In this document: positions 56,848 to 64,000 of the stretch, one piece after another
Layout: the number at the start of each line of letters is the position of its first letter
Position numbering within the stretch: the stretch's first letter is position 1
NCBI RefSeq assembly: GCF_001598055.1
Contig: NZ_CP014844.1
Span: 1,914,967-1,978,966 of the forward strand
Direction of reading: 5' to 3'
Source: Cupriavidus nantongensis
GTDB taxonomy: Bacteria; Pseudomonadota; Gammaproteobacteria; Burkholderiales; Burkholderiaceae
Length of the DNA: 64,000 nucleotides
Notes under the pieces: generated by a model
The model's database searches: none
What the model was told of the DNA's origin: nothing
What the model saw: the letters and a program-made list of their open reading frames with translations, nothing else
Made by a program: the position numbers and the translations under genes

Positions 56848-58200
56848 TCACAGGTCCGCCTCGGCCCGCGCCGCCAGCCTGCGGTTGTGCCGCCGCATGC
56901 CGTCGAAGATCGCGTCGGCGACATCCAGCGGAAAGTCCGCCGGCAATCCCGACGCAACCTTGTCGATGACCTGTGCGGTCTGCCCGGTCACGTGGTCCAG
57001 CATGGCCTCGACCTCGGCAGGCGCAAAGCCGATGCGCTGTCCCTGTGCAAACCAGTGGCGCGCGCGGATCTCATGGATGGCGTAGTGGGTGTTCCGGCCA
57101 TGCAGCGCCATCGCCAGCCGCGCCTTCTGCGGCGCCAGCTGGTTGCGGCCGCGGCCGATCACCGGATGCGCCGAGAGCACGTCGTACAGCGGCGTCGCCT
57201 CATACTGGCTGCCCGGCAGGTGGCTGATGCTGAAGTTCTTGGCATGGCCGTCGGTTGCGGCCAGCAGCCAGAACACCACCTGCGCCATGAAGAAATGCCG
57301 GCGGTCGCTCGCCGCCGCGCGCGAGCCGGACAGGATCTCGGCAATCTGCCGGATGCCGGGTCCGCCGTCGGACTCGTATTTCTGCAGGGCCGAGGTGCCG
57401 GTGGCCTGGCACATGTCTTCCTGCGGCAGGCGCAGTAGCCAGGTGCCGCGGCTCGACGGCCTGCGATCGAAGCGTTCGACCACCAGCGCCTTGGTGCCGG
57501 CAAAGCGGGCGATCTCGCACGATGCCACCGGCAGGCCATAGGCCGCGACGATCTGCGCGCACAGCCATTCGTTTTCGACTGAGGTGCGCATGTCGGCGCG
57601 CATATTGCCCACCAGCCCGAGCGGCAGCTTGAAGATGTGCGTGGTCGGCGTGCTGCCCTGGGGCAGCTGCCATTGTCCGCGCCAGCGCAGCAGCGCGGTC
57701 TTCTCCTGCGCGCCGGCGATCGACAGCCGCAGGTCGTCGATGGGATCGCGCTGGCCGAGCACGGGCGCCGACGTGGTTTCGTGCAGCAGCGTGGCAATGT
57801 CTTCGTCGCTGAGCGCGCGGCCGCTGACCGTCTGCAGCGCCTCGGGAGCTTCGCCGGGCGGCAGCATCTGGATGGCGCCGACGCAGTCGCGTCCCACCCT
57901 GGCCAGCAGCGCGAAGGCGTCGGTGCCGGCGGCCCGATAACGCGCCGCGATGCGGCGGCGGATGACATCGCTGTCGGGCAGCAGGTTGTCGAAATAGTTG
58001 GCCACCGCCGGGCCGCGATGCGGCTGGTTGCCGGGCGTGAACGGCAGCGACAGCGACAGCGGCCGTCCCTGCGGGTCGGCGATCCAGTCTTCGCGATAAA
58101 CCAGCCGGTCGCCGCCGGCGCCGGTTTCCCAATGGCCGACCGGGATGCCGTTCATCCACAGGTCGAGGCGGTTGCCTTGCCGCGCGCGCGCCATGGTCAC
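56848..58200 (-). CDS. hipA: HipA toxin kinase
   Basis: A 450-residue Ser/Thr kinase toxin. SIAGAQEKTAL (about 160-170) is the conserved Gly-rich segment; ATDGHAKNFSI (about 316-326) is the catalytic loop and PLYDVLSA the metal-binding strand. HipA phosphorylates glutamyl-tRNA synthetase or related targets, halting growth; it is held in check by HipB. Start is GTG at 58,200 in a GTGA overlap with hipB, or ATG at 58,194; the two differ by two residues. Length matches E. coli HipA (440). Confidence 0.92.
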   Translation of the reverse strand: MTMARARQGNRLDLWMNGIPVGHWETGAGGDRLVYREDWIADPQGRPLSLSLPFTPGNQPHRGPAVANYFDNLLPDSDVIRRRIAARYRAAGTDAFALLARVGRDCVGAIQMLPPGEAPEALQTVSGRALSDEDIATLLHETTSAPVLGQRDPIDDLRLSIAGAQEKTALLRWRGQWQLPQGSTPTTHIFKLPLGLVGNMRADMRTSVENEWLCAQIVAAYGLPVASCEIARFAGTKALVVERFDRRPSSRGTWLLRLPQEDMCQATGTSALQKYESDGGPGIRQIAEILSGSRAAASDRRHFFMAQVVFWLLAATDGHAKNFSISHLPGSQYEATPLYDVLSAHPVIGRGRNQLAPQKARLAMALHGRNTHYAIHEIRARHWFAQGQRIGFAPAEVEAMLDHVTGQTAQVIDKVASGLPADFPLDVADAIFDGMRRHNRRLAARAEADL

Positions 58201-58529
58201 CAGTCCTCGCGCGGGCGCCGGCCGGTAGCGGGACGGGCCGTCCCGGTCTTGCCTGCCGGCGTACCGGGCTTGGCACGGGGGCGGGCGGGCGCGGGCTGCG
58301 CGGTAGTGCCAGCTTCCGCCTGCGACAGCACGAGTTCGACGCCGAGCACGCGCAGTACCCGCAGCAGGCGTTCGACGCTGACAGCGGCGGGGTTGGCTTC
58401 CAGTTCGGCATAGGTCTGCTGCGTGACCCCGAGGTGTTCGGCCATCACGGCCTGGGTCATGCCGCGCGACTTGCGGAAGCCCTGGAGAATCGGACGCAAC
58501 TGGTGGACGGTCTTGATGGCGTAGTGCAT
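58197..58529 (-). CDS. hipB: HipB antitoxin
   Basis: A 110-residue HTH_3 antitoxin: LRPILQGFRKSRGMTQAVMAEHLGVTQQTYAELE (about 11-44) is the DNA-binding domain. The C-terminal 35 residues are a Pro/Ala/Arg-rich tail that E. coli HipB lacks. It represses the operon and binds HipA. It precedes hipA, overlapping by 4 bp. Confidence 0.9.
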   Translation of the reverse strand: MHYAIKTVHQLRPILQGFRKSRGMTQAVMAEHLGVTQQTYAELEANPAAVSVERLLRVLRVLGVELVLSQAEAGTTAQPAPARPRAKPGTPAGKTGTARPATGRRPREDW

Positions 58530-58565
58530 GGCGCGGTCCCGGACCCGGCCGGCGGCCGGATGGAT

Positions 58566-58635
58566 ACAGGATATTGCCTGTTACGCCGATTTACAAGCTT
58601 TGGCCTGTTATATTAAAAAACAGGCTATTACCTGT
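58566..58635 (-). promoter_or_regulatory. hipBA operator array
   Basis: In an AT-rich stretch, ACAGG-N6-CCTGT occurs twice (58,566-58,581; 58,620-58,635), with a further inverted pair CCTGT-N11-ACAGG (58,604-58,624) between. Five half-sites upstream of hipB fit cooperative HipB binding; the core differs from the E. coli TATCC-N8-GGATA operator. Confidence 0.7.
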
Positions 58636-58722
58636 ATTGTCGAGTTACCGGTCGAAACCTGTGAGGTGTCCGGGCGCAGCCAGCCGGTCGAGGTGGCGCC
58701 AACGCCCCGCACAGGAGTCATG

Positions 58723-59433
58723 TCAGCGCTGCAGACGGCGCGAACGGTGCTTGCGCGCACGCAGCGCCAGGCCCGCCGCGACTGCCACTACCGCGAGGAC
58801 ACCGACGGCGACCACGAAGTGCAGGGGCTGGTCGATGGCCAGGCTTTCGCCCGCGACGACGATGCCGAACGCATAGCCCGCTTCAGCGAGGGCCATGGCC
58901 GCGAGGAATTTCAGGAAGGGGTAGTGCATGGTGCCGAACAGGTAGCCGGGGATTTCCGAAGGCACCGCGATGCAGAACAGCAGCACCGCCCAGAACTTCA
59001 TCCGCTTCGACACATAGCCCCGGTATTTCTCCAGCTTGTCCGCGTAGCCGACACGGCCGAGCAGCGGACCCGCCAGGCGCCCGATGCCGAAGGCCGCGCA
59101 CGCGCCCACCAGCCAGCCGCCCCACAGCAGCAGCACCGTCAGTGGCTTGCCCCATACCTCGCTGGCCACCGGCACCAGCACCACGCTCGAGGCAAAGGCC
59201 AGCATCGCCGAAACGGCCGAGAACACGAAGAACACCAGCGCCCCCGCGACGGGGTGCTGTGCCATGATCTCGCGCGCCCAGTCGACCGCCTGCCCGATGA
59301 TGTCCTTGAACGCCGGCGACATCGCGATCGCAACCCCCAGCACGACCACGGTGCCGACCGCAAGCCAGAACCAGAGCGCGTGCCGGCGGGTGTGCCGCTT
59401 CCCAGACAATGTGGCAGACAATTTGCTCAGCAT
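58723..59433 (-). CDS. VTT/DedA-family membrane protein
   Basis: A 236-residue protein with five or six membrane helices and a VTT-domain core: FASSVVLVPVASEVWGKPL and GRLAGPLLGR, then AVPSEIPGYLFGTMHYPF. DedA/VTT proteins are lipid scramblases or transporters needed for membrane homeostasis. ATG 59,433 (MLSKLSATLSGKRHTRRH) was preferred to the further upstream Met, which adds a non-conserved segment. Chromosomal. Confidence 0.84.
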   Translation of the reverse strand: MLSKLSATLSGKRHTRRHALWFWLAVGTVVVLGVAIAMSPAFKDIIGQAVDWAREIMAQHPVAGALVFFVFSAVSAMLAFASSVVLVPVASEVWGKPLTVLLLWGGWLVGACAAFGIGRLAGPLLGRVGYADKLEKYRGYVSKRMKFWAVLLFCIAVPSEIPGYLFGTMHYPFLKFLAAMALAEAGYAFGIVVAGESLAIDQPLHFVVAVGVLAVVAVAAGLALRARKHRSRRLQR

Positions 59434-59625
59434 ATGAAAATTTAGAACGCGGGGCCGGGGGCAAAGTTCGGCACTGGCCGGCACGCGTCGCGGCGGGACC
59501 GTTAGCAGGTCCGATCACGTGGTGCGCGTGCATGTCGCGCTGCGTGCGGCACGATACAATCCGACGGTCTGGCATTTTCATCATTCTTGTCGTTACCTTT
59601 GTGCCGCCGCAGGCGAAAGGCAAGC

Positions 59626-60477
59626 ATGCGCCCCTCACCGACCGCCCTGACGTCAGAGGACAGGAAGCTGGAGGCATTCCGGGATGAAGTGATCTCCCTG
59701 TACGAGCACGAGCCCGACCTGCAGGCGCTGCCGGGCGTGCTGTTCCCCAGCGTGGCCAGGCTTACCGACGGCGACGTCGTCGCCTATGCCGAATTTCACC
59801 ATCGCAGCCAGGGGTTCCGCGCGCTGGTCTCGGTGGACGACGACCCCGCCGCGCGTGCGCGCTGCATGCAGGCCTTCGCCAGCCACCGCCACAGCCATCC
59901 GTTCTGGCAGTACGACCCCGCGTTCTATGGCGAACGCGCCTTGCGCGAATCCGATTTCTTTAGCGATGACGAGTTCATGGCGCTGCCGATGGCGCGGGAA
60001 GCCTTGCTGCCGTTGAATGCGCGGCGGCTGCTGGCGATCGTGTTCGAGCACGAGGGCTATGTGGTCACCGTGGTGAGCCTTCGCGTCAGCGGCAGCCCGC
60101 CGTTCAGCGACGGCGACCGCGACCGCCTGCAGGCGCTGCGCCCGCATTTGCTGCGCTGCTATCGTCAGGCGCAGCAGCGCACCGTCGCCAGGCTTGGGCC
60201 GGCCGAGCGCCTGCGGCTGGCATTCCCGACGCTGACGCCGCGCCAGCTCGAGGTGTGCGGATGGCTGGCGCAAGGCAAGTCGAACGAGGACATCGCGGCC
60301 ATCCTCGGTGTCAGCGTCGACACCGTAAAGGTCCATGCGCGCGTGATCTACGACAAGGTCGGCGCGGGCGGCCGGCACGGCGTGGTGGCGATTGCGCACA
60401 CCGTGCCGCCGTTTTCGCAATGGCCGCCGCTGTGGACCCTGCAGGCGGCCGCCCGCGCGCAAGGGGCAGCCGCCTGA
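59626..60477 (+). CDS. LuxR-type transcriptional regulator
   Basis: A 283-residue regulator: N-terminal sensor-like domain (about 20-190) and a C-terminal LuxR HTH, LTPRQLEVCGWLAQGKSNEDIAAILGVSVDTVKVHARVIYDKVG (its core, about 210-253). ATG 59,626 follows AAAGG. It is divergent from the VTT gene; the sensor ligand is unknown. It converges with the toxin-like gene 30 bp downstream. Confidence 0.87.
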   Translation: MRPSPTALTSEDRKLEAFRDEVISLYEHEPDLQALPGVLFPSVARLTDGDVVAYAEFHHRSQGFRALVSVDDDPAARARCMQAFASHRHSHPFWQYDPAFYGERALRESDFFSDDEFMALPMAREALLPLNARRLLAIVFEHEGYVVTVVSLRVSGSPPFSDGDRDRLQALRPHLLRCYRQAQQRTVARLGPAERLRLAFPTLTPRQLEVCGWLAQGKSNEDIAAILGVSVDTVKVHARVIYDKVGAGGRHGVVAIAHTVPPFSQWPPLWTLQAAARAQGAAA

Positions 60478-60507
60478 GCGTGGCGCTGGCGGTGGCTGGG
60501 CGCAACG

Positions 60508-61737
60508 CTACAGCCTGAGCGACGGCCGCGCCGTGCTCGCCTTGCCGGTCAGCGGGCTGGTCCCGGTCTTCAGCGTGCGCTGGCTTTGCGGCGGATAGAC
60601 CGTGGCGGTGATCTCCGGCAGCGGGTCCTGCACGCTGGCGCCGACCGTGTTCATGTTGTTGACCACCTGGAACGTGGTGAGGGTCGGCACGGCTTGCCAC
60701 CAGATTCCGGTGGTGGCCACGTCGGGCTTGTCGATGTCGAACCGCTTGGCGATGGTGGTGGCTTCGGTGATCGATAATTCCTCGGTGAACGAGACCGAAT
60801 AGGACAGCGTCAGGTTGACCTTGGCGCTGAACACGCCGATATCGAAACCCGACTCCAGCCCCAGGCTGACGCCGAGGGTTTGCGTTTCGCTGTCGGTGAT
60901 GCTGACGCCGGTGGTCACGTCGACCTCGTAGCCGGTGTCCAGTCCGGGCTGTCCGGTCAGCTCCACCAGCTGCTGCCACACCTGGCTGATGCCGAGGATG
61001 GTGTAGGTGCTGCTGTCCATACCCGGCACCAGCATGGCGAACGGCGTGCTGGCATTGACGGTGGCCGGCATCTGCTCGCCGACGTAGGTCGGCGCGGGCG
61101 GTTGGTCCGGTGCGCCGTAGGGCGTTGCCGGCGGCGTGTCGAGCGTCACGGTGCTGGCGCCGCCGATAAACACCGGGCCGCTCGGTCCCCAGTTGCTGAT
61201 CGCGCCCGACGGCTGCAGCGCAAAGCCCTGCGTGGCGGTCTGGTCGGCGCCGTTGGTCAGCAGCACCGACTGCACCATGCCGCAGAACGGATACGAGTAG
61301 CTGTCCCAGAACGCGCCCACATAGCTGGTGCCGTCGGCAACCGGTGGCTGCAGCGGATTGTCTGACACCGGCACCGATTGCACCTGCACCCCATTGATCA
61401 GTCCCACCAGGCTCTGGCCCTGGGTCCAGATCATTTCCACCAGGCTCCACTGGTCGGTCGGGATCTGCCCGGCCTGGAAGGTGTAGCGGTTGCCGGCGTT
61501 GTCCCACACTTCCGGATAGAGCATCGGCACGTCGCCACCGCCGGTGCCGACGCCCAGGATCAGCGATTGGCAGAGCGAAAACACTTTCTGGTCGGCGGGC
61601 AGTCCCGCGCTGTCCACGTAGATCCAGGCCAGCACGTGCACGGTGCTTGCCTCCAGGATGATGGCTGGCGCGCCGGCATTGAACTGCACGGCGCCGGGCG
61701 ATGAAAAGTCGAAGGCACTGACGGTTGGAGCGTTCAT
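60508..61737 (-). CDS. LamG-like / aerolysin-like putative pore-forming protein
   Basis: A 409-residue protein. Residues 1-185 look like a LamG/concanavalin-type beta sandwich (VHVLAWIYVD, DQWSLVEMIW, GLINGVQVQSV). Residues 240-390 resemble an aerolysin/ETX-MTX2 domain: GVSITDSETQTLGVSLGLES and VNLTLSYSVSFTEELSITEA show the alternating polar/hydrophobic Ser/Thr-rich pattern of the membrane hairpin. No signal peptide, so it could leave the cell by lysis or contractile delivery. Recognition is from pattern only; the function is a prediction. Confidence 0.68.
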   Translation of the reverse strand: MNAPTVSAFDFSSPGAVQFNAGAPAIILEASTVHVLAWIYVDSAGLPADQKVFSLCQSLILGVGTGGGDVPMLYPEVWDNAGNRYTFQAGQIPTDQWSLVEMIWTQGQSLVGLINGVQVQSVPVSDNPLQPPVADGTSYVGAFWDSYSYPFCGMVQSVLLTNGADQTATQGFALQPSGAISNWGPSGPVFIGGASTVTLDTPPATPYGAPDQPPAPTYVGEQMPATVNASTPFAMLVPGMDSSTYTILGISQVWQQLVELTGQPGLDTGYEVDVTTGVSITDSETQTLGVSLGLESGFDIGVFSAKVNLTLSYSVSFTEELSITEATTIAKRFDIDKPDVATTGIWWQAVPTLTTFQVVNNMNTVGASVQDPLPEITATVYPPQSQRTLKTGTSPLTGKASTARPSLRL

Positions 61738-62008
61738 GGAGTTACCCCTCGGATCTCGAATCGGTCATGAAGCAACGGGAACGGCATTCACCCCTGCAAC
61801 GATGTGCCGCCTTATTGATCGGGATGCGGAACGGAAACGCGGTTGGCGGCTGAGTCGTTGCTGTGGCCCGCGCTCCGTGCAGCGATGTCGCGTGGCGCGT
61901 TGCGCCACACCTGCATGCTGCTGGGGCAATATAGGATCGCGCCATGCCGGTCGCCATTACTCATCGGGATTAGGGCTCATCGGGATAAGGGCGGCCGGCA
62001 GCGACGGC

Positions 62009-62530
62009 CTACGGACGCGGCGGATACTCGCCGGTCAGCGCGATGCAATACATCAGCGCCGTGCACGGCTGCATGTTCTCGTGCGGCTGACTGGCGCCGG
62101 CCGTGCCCACGGCCTGCGGCGACAACGTGGTCATGACGGGTGCCGGCGACGCGTTGACGGGGATGCAGCTCTGGTTGTTGGGCGCCATGAAGCGGGCGGG
62201 CAGCCTGGCGCTGGCCTCGGTGGATACCGCGCGCGCGGTATCGCCGTATACGAGGTGGTTGTGCGCGGGCATTTCCGCCGCGGTGAGCGTGACCGTGGCC
62301 GTGCCCTGCGGATTGCCCGGCTGGTTGTCGACCGGCCCGGTCACGGCGCGGCCGCGCAGGTCGGGGAGGGCGAAGTTGGTGGTACCGTTGCCGCCGTACT
62401 GGGTGCCGAGCAGCGAGAACAGCGCCGAGTTTTGCTGGATCGCCAGCAGCTGGCCGTCGCACGCGGCCCAGCCGGCCGGCGGGTAGGCGCAGCCAAAGAT
62501 GCGGATTTCTCCCAGGTACTGGTCTGACAT
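62009..62530 (-). CDS. Phage tail-collar / MdpB-family protein
   Basis: A 173-residue tail-collar domain protein: YLGEIRIFGCAYPPAGWAAC, GQLLAIQQNSALFSLLGTQY and LPDLRGRAVTGP are the family start. It ends MYCIALTGEYPPRP, as MdpB proteins do. Such proteins decorate phage tails or tail-like particles. The next gene upstream is a broken copy of the same family, cut by a transposon. ATG 62,530 has GGAGG upstream. Confidence 0.88.
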   Translation of the reverse strand: MSDQYLGEIRIFGCAYPPAGWAACDGQLLAIQQNSALFSLLGTQYGGNGTTNFALPDLRGRAVTGPVDNQPGNPQGTATVTLTAAEMPAHNHLVYGDTARAVSTEASARLPARFMAPNNQSCIPVNASPAPVMTTLSPQAVGTAGASQPHENMQPCTALMYCIALTGEYPPRP

Positions 62531-62567
62531 ATGGCCTCCGTTGTCCAGGTTGGCTTGCGCCCGGTGC

Positions 62568-62712
62568 TCAGCTTTGCGACGGATAGATGCCATCCGTGGC
62601 GATGATGTAGTTCAGCGACAGCGTCGGCATCTGGTTGCTATGTGGCTGGGTGCCGCCGCTCATACCGATGGTGCCGGCCGCAAAGGCGTTCTTGCCGGGC
62701 GGGTTGAGGGTC
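62568..62712 (-). pseudogene. 3' remnant of a second tail-collar gene, cut by Tn3
   Basis: Translating the minus strand gives TLNPPGKNAFAAGTIGMSGG and then ends YIIATDGIYPSQS before TGA at 62,568-62,570, the typical C-terminus of a tail-collar protein. The N-terminal three quarters are missing where the Tn3 inverted repeat begins (about 62,713). With the intact neighbour it formed a tandem pair. Confidence 0.85.
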
Positions 62713-62750
62713 GGCCGCTATTCGTAAAAAATCCGCCACATCTCCGCTAA
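62713..62750. repeat. Terminal inverted repeat of the Tn3-family element (probable)
   Basis: About 38 bp starting GGCCGCTATTCG and ending CGCTAA, at the exact point where the collar gene homology stops and where the transposase gene ends. Size and position fit a Tn3-family IR; the other end is outside the window. Confidence 0.6.
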
Positions 62751-64000
62751 GCGGCTGATTTGAATAGAAAATCAATCGTTGGATCGAGTGGCGGAGCGCG
62801 CCTCTGGAGGTCCAGCAGGTAGTCCCCAAGCCGATTGATATGCTCGCGCCGGTAAGGGGAAAGCACCCTCAGTATCTCGGCATCGACGGGATGCCCCTTC
62901 TCCTGCAATTCCTTGAGCTTGCGCGACATCCACTGGACGTTGTAGAGGATGACCATGTTGGCGACGAGATGGTTGTACTTGATGACCTTGCGCTGCTCGT
63001 GCCGCACGTTTTCGGCGATGGTACCGTCCCCGCCGAACATCAGCCACTGGGCGAAGTCATTGAACTGCTCGCTCTTGTTCGTCGCCGCGTGAATCGTGCG
63101 ACGCAGCTCTGGCTCGTTCAGGTACTTCAGCAGGAACAGCGTGCGGACGACGCGGCCGAGTTCGCGGAATGCAAAGTACAGCTTGTTCTTGGCACTTGCT
63201 GAGCCCAGCCGCCGCAGGATGGTTGACGGCGTCATTGTCCCAGCTTTGATTGAGACCGCCACCCGCAACATGTCGGGATAGTGGCGCTGAATGAGATTCC
63301 AGTCGGTGGAATGGCGGCAAAGGGACTCGATGTGAGCGTATTTGCGGCGGCGGTCCGCCTTGAACAGCACGAGCCCTTTGATATTGCGCATGCGCGGCAT
63401 CAGGTTGATGCCCAGCAAGTAGGACAGACCAAACACTGGCCCGCTTTGCGCCTGGGTGTCGCCATGAATGGTGTCGGGCTGGATGTCGGAGCCATTGCGG
63501 ATCATCCCGTCCAGGATGTACACGGCCTCATGCACGCCGCACGGAATGAAGTTGCTGAAGAGTGCGATGTACATGTCGGACACGTGATAGTAGCCGATCC
63601 CGCCGTACCCGCCATAGCGAATGTGGTACTCCGATAGCAGGTTCTGCTCATACAGGCTCCACTTGGTGCCGTCCGCGGACACGCGCTTGCCGCTGCCCCA
63701 GTATTTCGGTAGCGCGAACTGGTTGTAGGCGTTGATGACCTTCACAATCGCCTTGTCGAGCCGCTCTTCGGTGACGTGATGCAGGTTCAGCCAGGCGATC
63801 TGCTTGCGGCTCAGCCCCTTGACCGAGCGGGCCGTCTGGCTGGGCCCCAAGTTGCAGCCGTAGCAGAACAGCGTGCTGATGAAGCGCTTGCGCGGCTCAT
63901 CGAGCTTGGCATCGAAGCCGGACAGCGGCCCAAAGAGCTTGTGCAGGTCCAACCATTGCTCGGTTTCGGTCAGCACATCCAGGATACTGATCTGCGGCAT
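62747..64000 (-). CDS. tnpA: Tn3-family transposase (C-terminal part; 5' end outside window)
   Basis: 417 residues of the C-terminal half; the frame is open to the right edge, and the full protein should be nearly 1,000 residues. DDE residues are visible: RVSADGTKW, IHGDTQAQSG and NKSEQFNDFAQWL. It catalyses replicative transposition. Its stop lies inside the probable terminal repeat. The insertion disrupted a tail-collar gene. Confidence 0.93.
   Translation of the reverse strand: MPQISILDVLTETEQWLDLHKLFGPLSGFDAKLDEPRKRFISTLFCYGCNLGPSQTARSVKGLSRKQIAWLNLHHVTEERLDKAIVKVINAYNQFALPKYWGSGKRVSADGTKWSLYEQNLLSEYHIRYGGYGGIGYYHVSDMYIALFSNFIPCGVHEAVYILDGMIRNGSDIQPDTIHGDTQAQSGPVFGLSYLLGINLMPRMRNIKGLVLFKADRRRKYAHIESLCRHSTDWNLIQRHYPDMLRVAVSIKAGTMTPSTILRRLGSASAKNKLYFAFRELGRVVRTLFLLKYLNEPELRRTIHAATNKSEQFNDFAQWLMFGGDGTIAENVRHEQRKVIKYNHLVANMVILYNVQWMSRKLKELQEKGHPVDAEILRVLSPYRREHINRLGDYLLDLQRRAPPLDPTIDFLFKSAA

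Overview
The window is 64 kb of high-GC DNA. From about position 1 to 56,679 it is the right-hand part of an integrative and conjugative element (ICE) of the ICEclc / PAGI-2 / PFGI-1 class. Beyond that lies chromosome of what looks like a beta-proteobacterium (Burkholderiales, perhaps Cupriavidus-like; this is inferred from GC content and gene types, not proven). The ICE assignment rests on the type G conjugation genes (TIGR03752, 03749, 03746, 03750, 03745, 03758, RAQPRD, TIGR03747, TraD, TIGR03765, TIGR03759), the replication/partition block (topB, ssb, DUF3158, TIGR03761, STY4528-type, DUF2857, parB, shi-like, parA, alpA), and an 18-bp tRNA-Gly 3' end at 56,662-56,679 that serves as the right attachment site.

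Layout. (1) 1-3,728, minus strand: conjugation genes, the first cut by the window edge. (2) 3,937-18,191, plus strand: a cargo operon for DNA defence wedged inside the conjugation gene set. It encodes a small HTH protein, a SNF2-like helicase, a TrlF-type PHP-ATPase, an AIPR protein, a type III-like Mod methylase, a type III-like Res helicase-nuclease, and a GHKL ATPase with a C-terminal nuclease-like domain. (3) 18,217-24,325, minus: TIGR03747, TraD (with a 69-bp in-frame tandem duplication), TIGR03765, a lytic transglycosylase, TIGR03759, a membrane coiled-coil protein and a PilL N-domain lipoprotein. (4) 24,494-27,552, plus: an arsenic operon arsR-arsC(LMW type)-acr3-arsC(glutaredoxin type)-arsH. 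(5) 27,611-44,487, minus: a helicase, then about 18 mostly uncharacterised ICE genes and a cytosine methyltransferase. Nearly every gene start here is preceded by a GC-rich hairpin with a related sequence. A second, covarying double-hairpin motif occurs five times in the longer gaps. (6) 45,019-55,323, minus: topB through alpA and a BisR-like gene, the replication, partition and transfer-competence block. (7) 55,774-56,679: a DUF305 membrane protein, an outward-facing promoter, and attR.

Chromosome. tRNA-Thr(GGU) begins 33 bp outside attR and probably now depends on the ICE promoter. Then come hipBA with an operator array, a VTT/DedA membrane protein, a LuxR-type regulator, a LamG plus aerolysin-like putative pore-forming toxin, a tail-collar protein, the 3' remnant of a second collar gene, and a Tn3-family transposon that cut it and runs off the right edge.

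How it fits together. The conjugation genes build the transfer machine. The right-hand block replicates, partitions and times transfer. The cargo offers the host phage protection and arsenic resistance. The strongest candidates for undescribed biology are the seven-gene defence operon, the repeated structured leaders between 29.9 and 42.9 kb, and the covarying double-hairpin family.
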